A stretch of 64,000 bases of DNA from Antedon mediterranea (Eukaryota > Echinodermata > Crinoidea > Comatulida > Antedonidae). The DNA lies in assembly GCF_964355755.1 (NCBI RefSeq), contig NC_092677.1, positions 7,507,001-7,571,000 of the forward strand, in the 5' to 3' direction. Below, piece by piece: positions 51,401-63,554 of the stretch. The notes beneath the pieces are model-generated. The model was not told where the DNA came from, searched no databases, and saw only the letters and a program-made list of their open reading frames with translations. The translations under genes and the position numbers were made by a program. Every line of letters starts with the position of its first letter. The stretch's first letter is position 1.

Positions 51401-54400
51401 GAAGCTGCTACTAGGCCTAGACCGTACTAGGCATACAGCGAATAGCCGTCTCTACTCCCCAGCGTGCGGGCTACAATATAGGGCCTAGCTAGGCTAGCTA
51501 GCTAGGCTTCTTAGACGGTGACCAGGCACCACCTAAAACTAACTGTAAACATCGAAGTCGCATTTTGATATTCGAAATTGTTAACATAATTACATTAACG
51601 GTAGGTGATTCATAAATCAAGCCCGTAGCCAGGGGGGTTCGTAGGGTTCGAACGAACCCCCTTTTTCCTGAAGTGCCCTTTCAAACCAGACTTGCCTAGG
51701 CATAGGCCTATAGCTCATATGATGATTTTTTTTGCATTTTCTGTAGTATAGCCAGCAGGCAAATGTTACTTTTATTACTAAATAGCAAGATCGTATCATA
51801 AAATAGCTAGGCTAGTAATCCCGCCGTTTCCAGTGTATTTCAATTTTTATTTTATTTACCAAAGAAAATTCGTGATTTTACATCATTTGCCGTCTCTGAC
51901 TTTAGTATTAGCCCCGCAAAAAAAGTTAGTTCATTTTAGTTACACTGCAAACGTGTTGCTTTTCGCCACTTGTGGTGTGTGGTATGGTTATTCTAGGCCT
52001 GCTTACATAGGGAGTTCTAATTAAGAACTCCTTGCTTACTTGATCCTTCTTGCGTAGGTCTCCTCTTTGTGACCATCACTCTTTTTACACAATAAAAGGG
52101 AATTTCCAAAAGCGACCAGTCCATCATTTTTACGGACCTCAAACCAGCAATTAACGTCGCTAAACCAAATGGTTTCTTTTATTAAACAAATCAATTTGTA
52201 TGTAAAAAAATATAGTTAATAAAAAAACAATATTTAATAGTAGGCCTAAATAATGTGTAATAATTGGAGAAAGAGATTCTTCACTTCTGTCTTTGATGAT
52301 TCTTTTCCCCAAAAAATGTCAACCATTTTGGTTACTAAAATACAGGTGGTTAAACATGTTCTGTCATCTTTCCTGCTGCTGCTCTTCTAGTATAGCCAAA
52401 GAATATGGTATAGCCATAGCGTGTGTGGCAGCCCTTTGTAAACACAGCCATTGACAATCAAATAACCCTTTTTAAGGCACAATATTAACTTTAAAATGAT
52501 TGTATTTTATTATCAAGATTTTGTTGACTATTTTGCTATATTTTGTTATATTTGTACTGTATTAGTCAAATACATGTAAATAACTCCACATTTTCTGTCC
52601 GATTTTTTAGGCCTAGCTAGGCTATCCCCTACCTACTTTAGCTAGCCCAGCCAGGTCAAGTAGACAAGGAGACGTGATGGACTGAAACATGCCAGGTGTG
52701 TGTAGGGCACAGTCATGTCGGACAGCAACAGTTTGGTATGATGCCGTGGTGCGGTGTACAGTATCAGCCATATTTTCTACCAAACATCCTGATATTTTCA
52801 ATAACACTAATTTACAAGCATCTAGCGCAGGGGCAGACCCAGAGGTGTTGCCTTAGTGGCCCGGGCAACGCCCTTAATTTCATACTAAATGTTGTTTCTG
52901 TCACTAAATTAAAATTGAGTCCCATTTCTTCGTATACAATATCCATCCATATTTATACGTTATAGAAGTCCAGTCTGAAAGAGAATATTTGTAAATTGGC
53001 ACAGCAGTCACCAATAGGCCTACTATACCGCGCACAGATAAAAGTAGATAAGTTTCTGAGCATACGCAGGATAAATTTCTGATTGAATAGTTTCTTGTGG
53101 TGCGCGTGTCTGAGAGCAGGGAGACGTAGGATGTATCTCTCTCTTGATGAGAGGTACGAAAGGAGGCCAACACACACTGTTTTCGGGAAAAACCCGTCAT
53201 ATGGGTCGTCAATTTGTTCATAATTATTGCGTTTTTCCATAATTTAAGGCCAAATCATAGTTTTGCGTATAGTTTTATTTTTCCGTGTAGTACCCAGTTT
53301 ATCTTCATTTCCGTATACGTCCGTAATATGAGGCCGAATTTCAGAATTAACCGCGCCGGTAGCTGAGTAAACTCGGAACTTGATAGACTTAGTCATAAAG
53401 TAGTTACAGAGTTTTACGGCAATTTATCATTGTTCAATGTTTTGTTGTTAGCTTATTGTTAAGAAGTAAGTCTGGCGCCAACGAATTTAGCGACCTTCAC
53501 AACCAAAATGTTTCTTTGTAACAAAAATTATTTTAAATGGAACGCTACAAAAACAATCCTCCGCTTCATCAGTGCATGAATACCAGACAAGATCGTATCT
53601 TTGTTACGTTTTACTATCAATCCATTTTCATATCACGTAATCCATTTTCAACAATATAGTAGTATAATAACACTTTGATTGAATAGTGAGGGATTAGTTA
53701 CAGTGTTGACTTTGAATAAACCATTGGTAATTTACTTAAAATCCAAAATGAACTTGTGTTATAATATAAGCAATAAAAACTATCACAGATTTCCTCTAAT
53801 GGATCAAGCATTCACAAATGAACTTTGCGACAAAACAAAAATATAGCTTATATTCATTCCTTTTAAATATTAGGCATATTACCGAGGCTGATAATCGATT
53901 TGTCCATAATTATTGCGTTTTGCCGGGGTTTTTCCATAATTTAAGGCCAATTTTTAGGCCAAATCATAATTGTGCGTATAGTTTTTTTTTCCGATGCGTG
54001 TAGTACCCTATTTATCTTTGCTTCCTTCTGCAAATGTCATATCATAATTGTCTTTGTTTTATTTTGGAGTGTGGTTTAAACAACACTTTTTTAAAGATTA
54101 TAGTGGATAAATAAAAAATGAATTTTTGAAATTGTGGTTTTAACATCTGACTTTATTTAGCATTTAATTGAAAATAACACAATTTAACGTTTTGCGCAAT
54201 ATATTTATAGCAGCAGCTTCATATTTTTTGTATAACTTTTTAAAATTATTAATTGCTAATAAATTTACAATAATTGAGTACAGTTATTAGAATGTAATAC
54301 CGTACCAGAAGTACTTTCATCGGAAACTTCCCCGTGACGTTCGCATTGAACGAAAACAAAAATGTTATCCTATAGGAGGCCTATTGTTAGTCGCGTATGT

Positions 54401-55804
54401 TTTATTACCGGTCGAATAACATTATGCTACGATCCTCTGTTTGCTCGCGCACTATAGAGTGAGTGACATTTCCGTCGAACTAGAGGTGCAATTTATTATG
54501 AATTTTACGTGCGAGAGTACAATGTAGGGGTGTCAGTTAACAATTTTCTTGCTCAAATACTCATTGTCTACAGCACTGGAGTCTTTGGGCAACCCTCTTA
54601 AAATAGTCCTGCGAGTCTGCGACCGCCCCTGTAGCGCTCTATCTTTTCCAATTTTTCTTACCTCAGCACCAACCATGATGAGGCAAGGTCCTGGGGCAGG
54701 AAACTCTTAGGAGAGGGGGGTGCTCTTGTGGCTGGTGACCAAGGGCGCGTTTATACAACACGCTATTACACGCATATTCTACACGCCTACGAAAAGTGTG
54801 TTGATAGAGATTCCGTGTAATGAGATTTTAATTGCAAAAAAGGCTACTTGGCTGAATCCTAAAATTTGGTGGATTTCCGGTCGCCGTTACCGTGTTGGAA
54901 GTGTCCTCAGGGTATATTTTGGCCTCTCGTTAAATTAGGTCGTAATATCAATCATGTCATGCGACATTGCTAACAAGATTGGGCCCATTTATTGCTGCTT
55001 CGCTGCCAGCAATCATCCTCCTACCACGTCTTACGCCTAGCCTAGTGGGGCCAACTCGTAGTGGTAGTAGGCCTCTATCGTTTCCCACTCCAAACAGAAT
55101 AAAAAATAACATCGCAAAAATGGCATCTTCTTCCATAGTGTATAGATGAAACAATGAAACCCTTAAAATAACTTTTATTAATTTAAATGAACCGAGAACA
55201 AAATAAATAACAATGCAAACGTGAACGAATACAATAATGAAAATGGTAAAAACCGCGCGAATACATCGGACAGCGAGGAGGCGACGATGATTGTTTGACA
55301 ACCCACCAGCCAAACAATTCAAGCGATCAACGATTTGACCTTTTATCCTAGCATAACGTTAAGGTGGGTTGACCTCGGTCCGAACAACACGCTAAAAAAA
55401 GCCGTGTTCAAATTTAGGGTGTTGTATAAACACGACCTGAGATTGTATTTTATTTACTGTAGGCCTAGCCTATACAGAATTTTAACTTAAATCATCTGTT
55501 AGCCTATGATTTTCTATTGAGTAAAAAGAGCACTTAGTGAGCGAGCGAATATTAAATATTAAAAAAATGTTAAGAAAAACACCGACCTTTCTTATAAAAT
55601 AAAAAAAAAAAAATAATTCACAATACCTACTTGATTAGGTCGATTTGTAATTGAATTAAAGTTGGATTCGTTGTAAGGCGCAAGTGTAAATGTTGAATCG
55701 TTTTTTTTAACCATCTCTAAAATGGCGATGTTTATGTTCAATCTTGTACAGTATGATATAATATTTACGAGACAACATGCCACTGATACGAAATACTGTT
55801 TCAT
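45468..55804 (-). CDS. SLC17-family anion/sugar-phosphate transporter, copy B
   Basis: The nine-exon structure matches copy A: 55804-55631, 48884-48651, 48396-48309, 47977-47882, 47262-47162, 46707-46558, 46406-46274, 46131-45890 and 45623-45468. All splice sites and phases are kept, and the predicted 457-residue protein appears identical to that of copy A. Differences I found in coding sequence are silent, such as GTG for GTA in exon 7, and the stop is TAA instead of TGA. Exon 2 holds the helix-2 hallmark GAFYYGYTVMQIPGG and exon 1 the conserved Arg of helix 1. Its 3' flank, 1.5 kb past the stop, holds the 18.8-kb Helitron-like array. Intron 1 carries a 1.7-kb insertion and a shorter form of the intronic TIR element. 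Substrate is unknown; both copies look functional. Confidence 0.88.
49322..51058. mobile_element. B-specific 1737-bp insertion in SLC17-B intron 1
   Basis: It is flanked by the direct repeat GCAAATTCA (49313-49321 and 51059-51067); copy A has a single GCAAATTCA at the matching place, so this is a clean insertion with a 9-bp target duplication. The left end holds a hairpin (CCAGACGGAGT ... ACTCCGTCTGG) and the right end another (CAAGTCTGTATT ... AATACAGACTTG). The termini themselves are only weakly inverted (TAGTCTGGG versus TAGGCTTGC). No transposase is seen. A Mutator-like element is nested inside. Confidence 0.8.
49966..50736. mobile_element. Nested Mutator-like TIR element (771 bp)
   Basis: Terminal inverted repeats of 80 bp (49966-50045 and 50657-50736) start CGCCGTGGTTAGGATTCCGG and differ by only a few bases. 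They are flanked by the 9-bp duplication AACAATTAA (49957-49965 and 50737-50745). Long TIRs with a 9-bp target duplication are the mark of Mutator-like nonautonomous elements. The interior is AT-rich and non-coding. Confidence 0.8.
54743..55437. mobile_element. TIR element in SLC17-B intron 1 (695 bp)
   Basis: The ends GGGCGCGTTTATACAACACG and GGTGTTGTATAAACACGACC are inverted repeats of about 21 bp with three or four mismatches. No target duplication was found. The minus strand holds a 121-residue open frame (55322-54957) without recognised motifs. In copy A the right end is at 22195-22215, but the left end is lost and the interior expanded into the inverted repeat. Confidence 0.6.
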
Positions 55805-56267
55805 TTTCTTTGAAACTTATTATTGTTATAGCCAGCTGTGTAATATATATTTACAACTTCATGACGTCATCGTTCGTCTACAGAAACCAACCTAAAGTGG
55901 AAAAACATCCAAACAGAGCTGTTCATGTATATTATATATATTATTGATTATATAAGATAATAAAATATAATTTTAAGTAGACCTGCTGATCGATACTTTT
56001 ACATCGATCGAAACATTTACAAACGCGTTAAGTTATCTATACTTACAGATTCGAAAGGCTAACTTCTCCAAACTCTTTTAGGTGGATTGTAATCAAATAC
56101 TTTCCATTTCAATCCTTTTATCATTTAGATATTTTTATAATAACAAAAGAAATGCGTTCAACCATGGAAGACGTACGTCTAAAATAAAATAGGCCAAGGA
56201 CAACGCATTGATTCGTCTATTTGTTATTTAAATATTTTTATATAGTTTATTTTATATCATTGTTGTA
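55805..56267 (-). promoter_or_regulatory. Probable promoter region of SLC17 copy B
   Basis: It matches the copy A upstream region, including the CRE consensus TGACGTCA at 55862-55869. Beyond 56267 the flanks of the two genes differ, so any distal control would be copy-specific. Confidence 0.4.
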
Positions 56268-57035
56268 ATACTTTGGGAGTACGGAACCTGAACTCTTGTT
56301 ATAGTGATTAGGTTCACTTTAACAGGAACCTAAATAAGTAGTAATTCATTGGACATAGCCCAAAGAAAGCTTAGACCCACAAGAACAAAGAATGTGTATA
56401 ATTTGTGTAGGCTTACTGTATTTTTTTAATTCTGCTATTTTATTATCAAACAATATGCATGTACTCAAAGGAACTTTAAAAATGCGCGTATATGAACACA
56501 TGAGATGGGAAGATTTGACCCACGAGAATAAAAAATGTATTTTTGTGTAATGTTTATTGACTTATTACTCGGATTGTGTCATTCACACACACGTCACACA
56601 CACCCAAACAGCTACTACTAGAATAGACTGGGTTTAGAGACTAATAATTAGGCCTAATAGTATTAATAGAAACTATAATTTTAACACGTATTTCTTTAGT
56701 AATAAATTATATTAAAAACACCATAAACTAAAGGCTGATTATTTCAACAATCCACACAAAACGCCGCTATTCTTCTATGAAATCGTACGCCGCAACAACA
56801 GCGGAGATAGGCCTAGAATTGTACCGCACTTGTGTAATGTAATCACTTCTTGTTGCTATACGCTTGGGTGAACACGGAACAAGAAAATTTAACTGATGAA
56901 TTATTCATGTTTATTTTGTGACGTTTCATGAGGGGGTCCCCAACTTATGTACGAAAAAAAAATTCGCTCCCGGGAGTAGTAGGCAATTTGTAAGTTTTAT
57001 AAATAGTTCATAAAATCTAATTTTTCTTCATTTAA
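56268..57035. other. Spacer between the duplication and the integrase gene
   Basis: No supported coding sequence. It includes a short CACACA run near 56584 and a GAATTATTCATG segment near 56898. The first exon and promoter of the downstream gene may lie here but could not be defined. Confidence 0.35.
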
Positions 57036-58411
57036 TTGTTTACCGATTTACAAACATACGCTCCACTTTCCCAATGGAACCGTAAATTGGTAGCGAAAAT
57101 TGCGCTCCGTCGGTCAGACTCTGCTGATGAAGTTAGGGAGCAAATGGAGTCGATATTTGGAAGTATGGCATACACATTTCTGCAGGTAATGATAACACAA
57201 AAAACACAAAAAAAGAAAGAAACACAAAAAAAACATGTAGGCCTATAACAAGTTACGGTACTTTCATAATAACAATTGTGTTACAATGCGTTATATTTTG
57301 TGTTATTTATTTTAGATACTACCTGGTAACAAAAAACTGTCAAAACCTCTATTTTCGAAAAATTGCCAGTTAAACGGCGAGACCGTTCTGTCTCTTTCAC
57401 CACAAGGCAGAATCTATTCCCTGGCACTGGAAGAGGTAAGTTTCCTAATATTACTTAAACATGCGGAACGATTCAAATTAAATGAGAGGGTTTGATAGTG
57501 GTTAACAACCTCATGGACTTACAAAATTAAATAAAAATTAAAAAAACATATTCAAATTGTAATTATAGTACCGGTACGCTTTACGTACTCGGTATAGCAT
57601 TACTATTTTCTAAACAGAGATACTCTGAAAAATATATAGTTGTTTATTATGTATTATGATTCTATAATTAAACTATATTTCAGACTACAAATACTAACAA
57701 AGAAGTGTACATAACCGATGACAAACCACTAGAACCAGACAGGCTTACTGACCAACCATTGGCGTCTTCGCCTCCTGCTTCGTCATCTTCAGTAACGTTT
57801 CTGGTCAATTTTAAAGTTTCCAACTGAATGTAATGTGTATTATTGTGTAGATGACTTCTAGAATAATACTGATAAGAATAACATCATAATACAACTATTA
57901 ATTCATACATTTAGAATTCATTATCTTTTATACATTTTAGGAATCTATCAGTGAACCACCAGAACCAAGGTCACCACCACCAATAGTAAGTTCCTCTTTG
58001 TTGCGACTTTGTGTTAGAATAAATCTTTAGCCAAGTTGATTTATATTTCTATCTGAGTTATTCTGAGTTGTTTTCAATACATAAACTTCTTTTAAAGCAC
58101 TTTTGCCTTTTTATGTTTTGATTTTCAAATTGTTCGATATGTTTTAATACTCTATATATAGTCAAGCTGATAAATTAGACATTGTACAACAGACTTACTA
58201 AATTTGTTTTTCATATTTCATTCGTTTTTTTAGACTCGATGTTCTTAAAATGGTTTTATTACCGAGCATATGTAATTCTTATTTTTCCTTATTCTCTTAT
58301 ATTGATAATTTCTTTAATAGTTTAATTTTGTTTAAATCCAAATTAAGAAATATTTGTAGTTGGTTTAAGGTGCTTTGTTTTGTTGATGTTCCAGTTGACT
58401 CGTATTACTAT

Positions 58412-59264
58412 GGGCCTGTTTCTATAGAGCAGAGAATACGGTTTTGAATACCGTTCTTTTCAAGAACCGTTTTTTCTTGCCAGCAGAAATGGGTCCCCAC
58501 AAAAAACCACAAAAAAGAACCGATCTTAAAAACGGTTTCAAAAACCCCAATTGATTGCGGTCTCGATCGCAGAAAACCGTTCTGAAACCGGTTTCCGCGG
58601 AGCAATTTTTAGCTGCAACACAATCGCGGTCTCAATTTGACCCCAAAAACTGAACTCTGCAGTCTGCTGCTGCACTGGGATGATTGCGGTCAACTCGCAG
58701 TCAAACTCGCGCGATAGGACCTAGGCCTAAGTCATTTTTATTTCTCTAGATAGTGAGTATTTTATTTAACTAAAAAATGTTGACTGATGCCATTACGAGG
58801 TTCGTAAAAAATATGTGAAGGAAAGAAGATGAGGGGACTTGTCGGGAGTCGGAAGAAAGACTCACGTATTATAGGCCTACATGTTTTTAAGAATATTGTA
58901 AAGCGTGTGAAAAATAGACGAGTTCAACTTGACAATATCAGAGGGTGCGACGTACCTATACTTTAACCAAGGACCACAATAACGTTTCAGGTAATAATTC
59001 CCCCTTCTATGATGAAATGGATGCTATTTCTTGGGGATCGCGTTATGCGAAAAAAAGTAAACATGACCTCGATCAAATCGCGCTTCCGCCTAACGAACTG
59101 CATTGTGGTGTATATAATGACGTCATTCATAACGAACGCACATGGACGGAACCGGTTTTATTGGAGTAAAAATTGAGCTGCAACGCGATCTTTATTTATA
59201 AACAACAGCCGAAACCGGTTTCCAAAAAACCGTTCTTTTTTTATTTTTCAATAGAAACAGGCCC
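58412..59264. mobile_element. Nonautonomous Harbinger-type element, copy 2 (853 bp)
   Basis: It is nearly identical to 9001-9871, including GGGCCTGTTTCTAT / ATAGAAACAGGCCC ends and the internal NVSGNNSPFYDEMDAISWG frame (58945-59169). It is flanked by a TAT repeat (58409-58411 and 59265-59267). It lies in the intron between exons 57941-57985 and 59339-59404 of the integrase gene. The close match of two distant copies suggests recent activity. Confidence 0.85.
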
Positions 59265-59611
59265 TATGTATTTCGTTCTGTGAGTGACTGAATTAAAAAA
59301 CGATAAAAGCTATTCATTTAGGCCTATTATCATTCCAGGAGAATGTTGAACTATCTTCGGAGCCAAGGTCACCACCTCCACCACCACCAGAACTGTCGTT
59401 TTATGTAGGTTGGGCTTATTCGACTATAAGTGATATTACTAGGGCATTGTATACCAATTACAGTACATTGCTAGAGTGCTTTGCTGTGTAACCAATCGAT
59501 TTATATACCAGTTAATTTTTTAAATATACAATAAAGTTATGAAGTAATCAGTGTAGATAGTTTAGGATATTTTGGAAAGTTGCATTTTTTTTTGCTATAT
59601 TTGATAAAATG

Positions 59612-60290
59612 TGGATATGTTGTAGAATAGACATCACTGAATCCAAAAAGTATTTGCTCCATTTTTTTTTTCATACGCAAGGGGGGTTGGCAGCCATTTC
59701 AAAATGGCCGCCATTTTGGACAAAATATTGTAAGTATATGGCATTAAAAGATGTTATCGAGATAGAAATTCAATCATAAAAGTAACAATAAATGTTCATA
59801 TACTATTTCACATCATTTTTGTAACTGAACAAGCCAAAATGGCCGGCATTATGCCCAAAATGGCTGCCATTTTATCCAACATGGCCACCATTTTATCTAA
59901 AATGGCCACATATATCAATCAAATATTTTTTAAAACTTTTATTCACATATATTTGGTAAAAATTAGATATGTTGTAGAATAGACATCACTGAATCCAAAA
60001 AGTATTTGCTCCATTTTTTTTTCATACGCAAGGGGGATTGGCAGCCATTTCAAACTGGCCGCCATTTTGGACAAAATTGTTTCAAATATTGTAAGTTTAT
60101 GACATTAAAAGATGTTATCAAGATAGAAATTCAATCATAAAAGTAACAATAAATGTTTAAATAATATTTCACATCATATTTGTAACTGAACAAGTCAAAA
60201 TAGCCGCCATTATGCCCAAAATGGCTGTCATTTTAGCCAATATGGCTACCATTTTATCTAAAATTGCCACATATATCAATCAAATATTTT
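59612..60290. repeat. Two 350-bp direct repeats rich in AAATGGCCGCCATTT words
   Basis: Units start near 59612 and 59966 with GATATGTTGTAGAATAGACA. Each carries several palindromes of the AAAATGGC / GCCATTTT type (near 59700, 59840, 59868, 59886; 60056, 60200, 60228, 60250). The core resembles YY1 sites (AAnATGGC). It lies in the last intron of the integrase gene; units have diverged. Confidence 0.8.
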
Positions 60291-61430
60291 TTTATTCACC
60301 TATATTTACAATTGGGTAATAGGCATAAAGTACAAAATATATATATGTTTCTTTTTCTGTTTAGGTGTGCAGAAAGACAATTTATAGGTGGTTGTTAAAA
60401 TACGGTCTTAATTACGAGAGGTTTACAAATATATCTGATGATGAACTTGCCAACATCATTCGACATATAAAGAAGACACACCCGAACGATGGGGAAGTAC
60501 TAATGGATGGCCATTTAAAAGCTAGAATTTCCCCAATTAAGATACAAAGACAAAGACTGAGAGCGGCAATACGTTTGGTTGACCCAGAGGGAGTTAAAAG
60601 GAGAAAAAGTGTTGCCATCAGACGTCGGCAGTACTCGGTGCCTTGTCCACATTATATGTGGCATGTTGATGGAAACCATAAGCTGATAAAATACAAAATA
60701 GTCATACACGGAGGAATAGATGGTTTTACAAGACTTGTTGTATTCATGAACATATCACCTAATATCCGAGCAACGACAGTCGAAGCCGGGTTTTTACAGG
60801 TAACTAACGAATTCGGTTGGCCCATTCGAGTACGCACTGACAAAGGCGGAGAAAACGCAATTGTATGGGACCATATGGCACCGGTGCATATGGTGTCTAA
60901 GAGAGGTGAATCTTCTGCTTTGCTTGGGAGTTCAGTCCACAACCAACCAATTGAACAGTTATGGGGGAGATTATAAATGACAGAGGTACTTCCCAATTCA
61001 AAGTATTATTTAGAGACATGGAAGTTGGGAGTTGGATGTTGAAAATGAAACGGACATCCTTTGTTTACACTGGGTTTTTTTACCATTAATACAAAACACA
61101 TTAACTGAACTAGCGAAGTCATTAAATAAAAGAAAATTGTCAACTGAAAAATAGCGCACACCTTTTCAGCTGGAGGCTGAATATATTCATCTGAAAAACC
61201 AATATGAGGTAAATCCAATTGCAACACATGGTGGTGTGGACTTTCCGTACTTGGATCCAACATCACTAGAGAGGCCACTCCAGCAGGTAACATGTGAGCA
61301 GTTTGAAGCTTTACCTGAAGAGGTCCTAGACAATTTGCGTAATCTTGGAGAAGCCCAGACCCTCAGTCAAGGCAGAGCCATGTACAGGGGTGCTGTTCGA
61401 GTGGTCTCGAATTACATGCTTTCATAACTG

Positions 61431-61970
61431 CAAGATACACGCCAAATCGAGTATCCATGACGATTGCTTTCAATTTATAGACCTAACTTTGATAGCCCCT
61501 TGTTATTACTTGCAAGCATACCTGCCCAAGGACGGGTTTCAAATGTCATTCCCAGTACAATTCTTATCACTTTGATACCGATCATTACCCACATAACTCT
61601 AGTATCTCCGTAATACTCACCCACCCCTACACTTCCTAACACCAGGGAGTTGTAATTACAACTCCCTGCACTCGGGTGACTTTTTGAAGTACAGTATATT
61701 GTTTAAAACCTTCCCAGGGTTAGGTTTGTTGATACGTATTACACGTGCACCATTTTTGTGGACGCGTGTATTAGCATTATTTTTGTAAAACCCAGCAAAC
61801 GCAAACTTACTAATTCTGTCTCGATTTATTTATGTGGTCTGTATTAAATTTAAAATATGTTTTGTTACAAATATGTAAATTTTGTATCTGTATATGTTTA
61901 TATGATTCTATATTTAAATTAACTGTTTTTAGTTTTTCTATCTAGTTAGGTTTTATATTTACTTTTGTTT
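61431..61970. other. 3' flank of the integrase remnant
   Basis: There is no supported gene. A palindrome GGGAGTTGTAATTACAACTC lies at 61646-61665. It becomes AT-rich after 61800. Confidence 0.35.
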
Positions 61971-61972
61971 TT

Positions 61973-62024
61973 AGTCGCACGAAAGCGACTCTATAGTTCA
62001 CTATGTCGGTCGGTCGGTCGGTCC
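61973..62024. repeat. Small hairpin plus CGGT microsatellite
   Basis: AGTCGC / GCGACT form a stem over ACGAAA (61973-61990), followed by a TCGG run at 62006-62023. A 78-residue open frame covers it but shows no family motif, so I treat the region as a repeat end. Confidence 0.5.
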
Positions 62025-62219
62025 GGTATCACTTTGCGTTTTATCGCGTTTTCTGTACTCTTTGAACTGCACGCGACTTACAGTGGCTGTTGGCCTTGTT
62101 TGCTATATGCTTTTGAAAGAAAAATGGTAAAGCACTTTCTTTACCTCGACTCACGAATCAAACGATTTAAATTGAAAACAGAGTCCGATGCTGTTGTTTG
62201 AATATAATAATGTTAAAAA

Positions 62220-62735
62220 TGCTAGATATAAATGTTATGTTTCTATGCTTATTACAACTTCATGGTTGATTTTATTTATTAAACATTATTGCTAATTGCA
62301 AATAATTGTTTATAGGTTTACATTGTTCTTTGTACTTTTGATGTACGTATTCAGTCTTTGTTGGCTGGCTTGATAAGATTGATGTTAAATAAAAATGCAT
62401 TTTCCACTAATAAAATATGGAGTTGTATCGAGAGAGTAGGCCTATCGTAATTTCGGGCAGAATGGTTTTCGGTCTGGAAAGGTCATTATTACACTGTCTG
62501 GGGTGTTGATATTTATACATCGAATGTTTTATTGGCATTCAGTCCTGAACCTAGCCAACGTAGGCTACCTGGCCTACTTACTACTGTAGGTTAGAGGTTA
62601 TTAGGTTTCGCAGGGTGGATGACTGTTATAATAAAACTAACGTGAACAATTTTTTTGTAGTCAGTTCTTTAAATGTTTTTTTATCTTCAAATAACGGACA
62701 GCTTTCAGCATCATTATTTCTGCAATGATTATTAT
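62220..62735. other. AT-rich non-coding stretch
   Basis: I see no gene, repeat or RNA here beyond a few GGCCTA words near 62570. Confidence 0.35.
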
Positions 62736-62739
62736 TATC

Positions 62740-63073
62740 TTAAAGATATATTGTCCCCTGAAAAAATGTTTTTTTAAATATTTTTGTTGAATATGTTATT
62801 TTAATGTCACATAATAGTTATTCACTTTCACAAAAAATTGGGTCTGCAAAAAAAATTAGTTACCTGAAAAAACTCTAATTTAAAGCAAAAAATGGTCAAA
62901 TTGTCTGGAAGCCAATGAGTTTTTGGGTAATTTAACTGTTTATTTTGTCTTTTTATAGTTGAAATAATTGTTTTTCCCTGTTCTTTTTTCTTATGGAAGT
63001 GAACAACTTCATTAAAACTGCATAATGGCCTATTCTTTATTTTTCATGATTTTGGGAGACAATACATCTTTAA
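62740..63073. mobile_element. 334-bp MITE with TTAAAGAT ends
   Basis: TTAAAGATATATTGTCCC at the left and GGGAGACAATACATCTTTAA at the right are inverted repeats with small differences. The interior is AT-rich and non-coding. TTAA at both outer edges could be a Kolobok or piggyBac-type target, but that assignment is weak. Confidence 0.65.
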
Positions 63074-63482
63074 TTTTAAAATAAAGTATATACATTTTAT
63101 AAGATTAATAAATAATATTGTAAACGACAAAATATTAAATAGCCCCATTACTACAATTTTACTTAAGTAATAAGCAGGGCTATAATGAAAACCATTTTCC
63201 GATTTTTTGATATAGAATACATTATAATAATAATTATTACTGACGACGTAGATATTAAATTGTCAAAGTATGAATACTGATCATATCTGATATTTTCAGG
63301 GGTCCCTGATATTATAAAATAGATTAATATGATAGCAATAGAGACGGAGGCATGCTCAGCCATAATAACTGAACCAATAACAAATGTCAAAGATTCGCGC
63401 GCTGTCATCATTTTATAGCTTCACCCTCTGTCTTGCCTTTTTCACGTTTAAACTCCGCCTTCTAATTTAAATATTAAAACGG

Positions 63483-63544
63483 AGCCTACTCAAGCGTGGG
63501 ACAAAATGTTTAAAAAAAGGTTTTGTCCCACGCTTGAGTAGGCT
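63483..63544. repeat. 24-bp perfect stem, 14-nt loop hairpin
   Basis: AGCCTACTCAAGCGTGGGAC-AAAA pairs exactly with its complement at 63521-63544 across TGTTTAAAAAAAGG. It immediately precedes the minisatellite and shares its ACAAAA word. Confidence 0.85.
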
Positions 63545-63554
63545 AGGCTAAAAA

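Larger units (their letters stand above)
24337..56267. repeat. Segmental duplication, copy B
   Basis: This is the direct repeat of 8738-23035. It lacks the MITE at 9001-9871 and most of 19502-21583. It gains the 18.8-kb array (25148-43952) and a 1737-bp insertion (49322-51058). The right border follows TTTTATATCATTGTTG at 56267. Confidence 0.9.
57036..61430 (+). pseudogene. Multi-exon transposon gene with a DDE integrase domain, disrupted
   Basis: Exons with clear GT-AG borders: first exon ending 57185 (start undefined), 57316-57435, 57684-57791, 57941-57985, 59339-59404 and 60365 to about 61427. Every junction is phase 0. The first two exons read ALRRSDSADEVREQMESIFG and LSLSPQGRIYSLALEE, an N-terminal domain I do not recognise. 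Two short exons are proline-rich and look duplicated (PPEPRSPPP and SSEPRSPPPPPP). The last exon encodes a retroviral-type integrase fold: YMWHVDGNHKL (first Asp), IHGGIDGFTRLVVF, RVRTDKGGEN (second Asp) and NQPIEQLW (Glu). After the stop near 60974, frames shift (GTSQFKVLFRDME; DVENETDILCLHWVFLPLIQ). An in-frame TAG follows at about 61152. This resembles eukaryotic IS3EU/Ginger-like transposases; the lesions make it a probable pseudogene. Confidence 0.7.

Noticed and set aside
54957-55322. 121-residue minus-strand frame in the intronic TIR element as a gene
   Set aside because: No motif of a known transposase, strong hydrophobic and low-complexity bias, and overlap with an opposite-strand open frame. 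Left as part of the element.
61965-62201. 78-residue plus-strand frame starting near the AGTCGC hairpin
   Set aside because: The frame is created by the CGGT repeat and adjoining sequence; its composition and lack of motifs suggest a repeat end.
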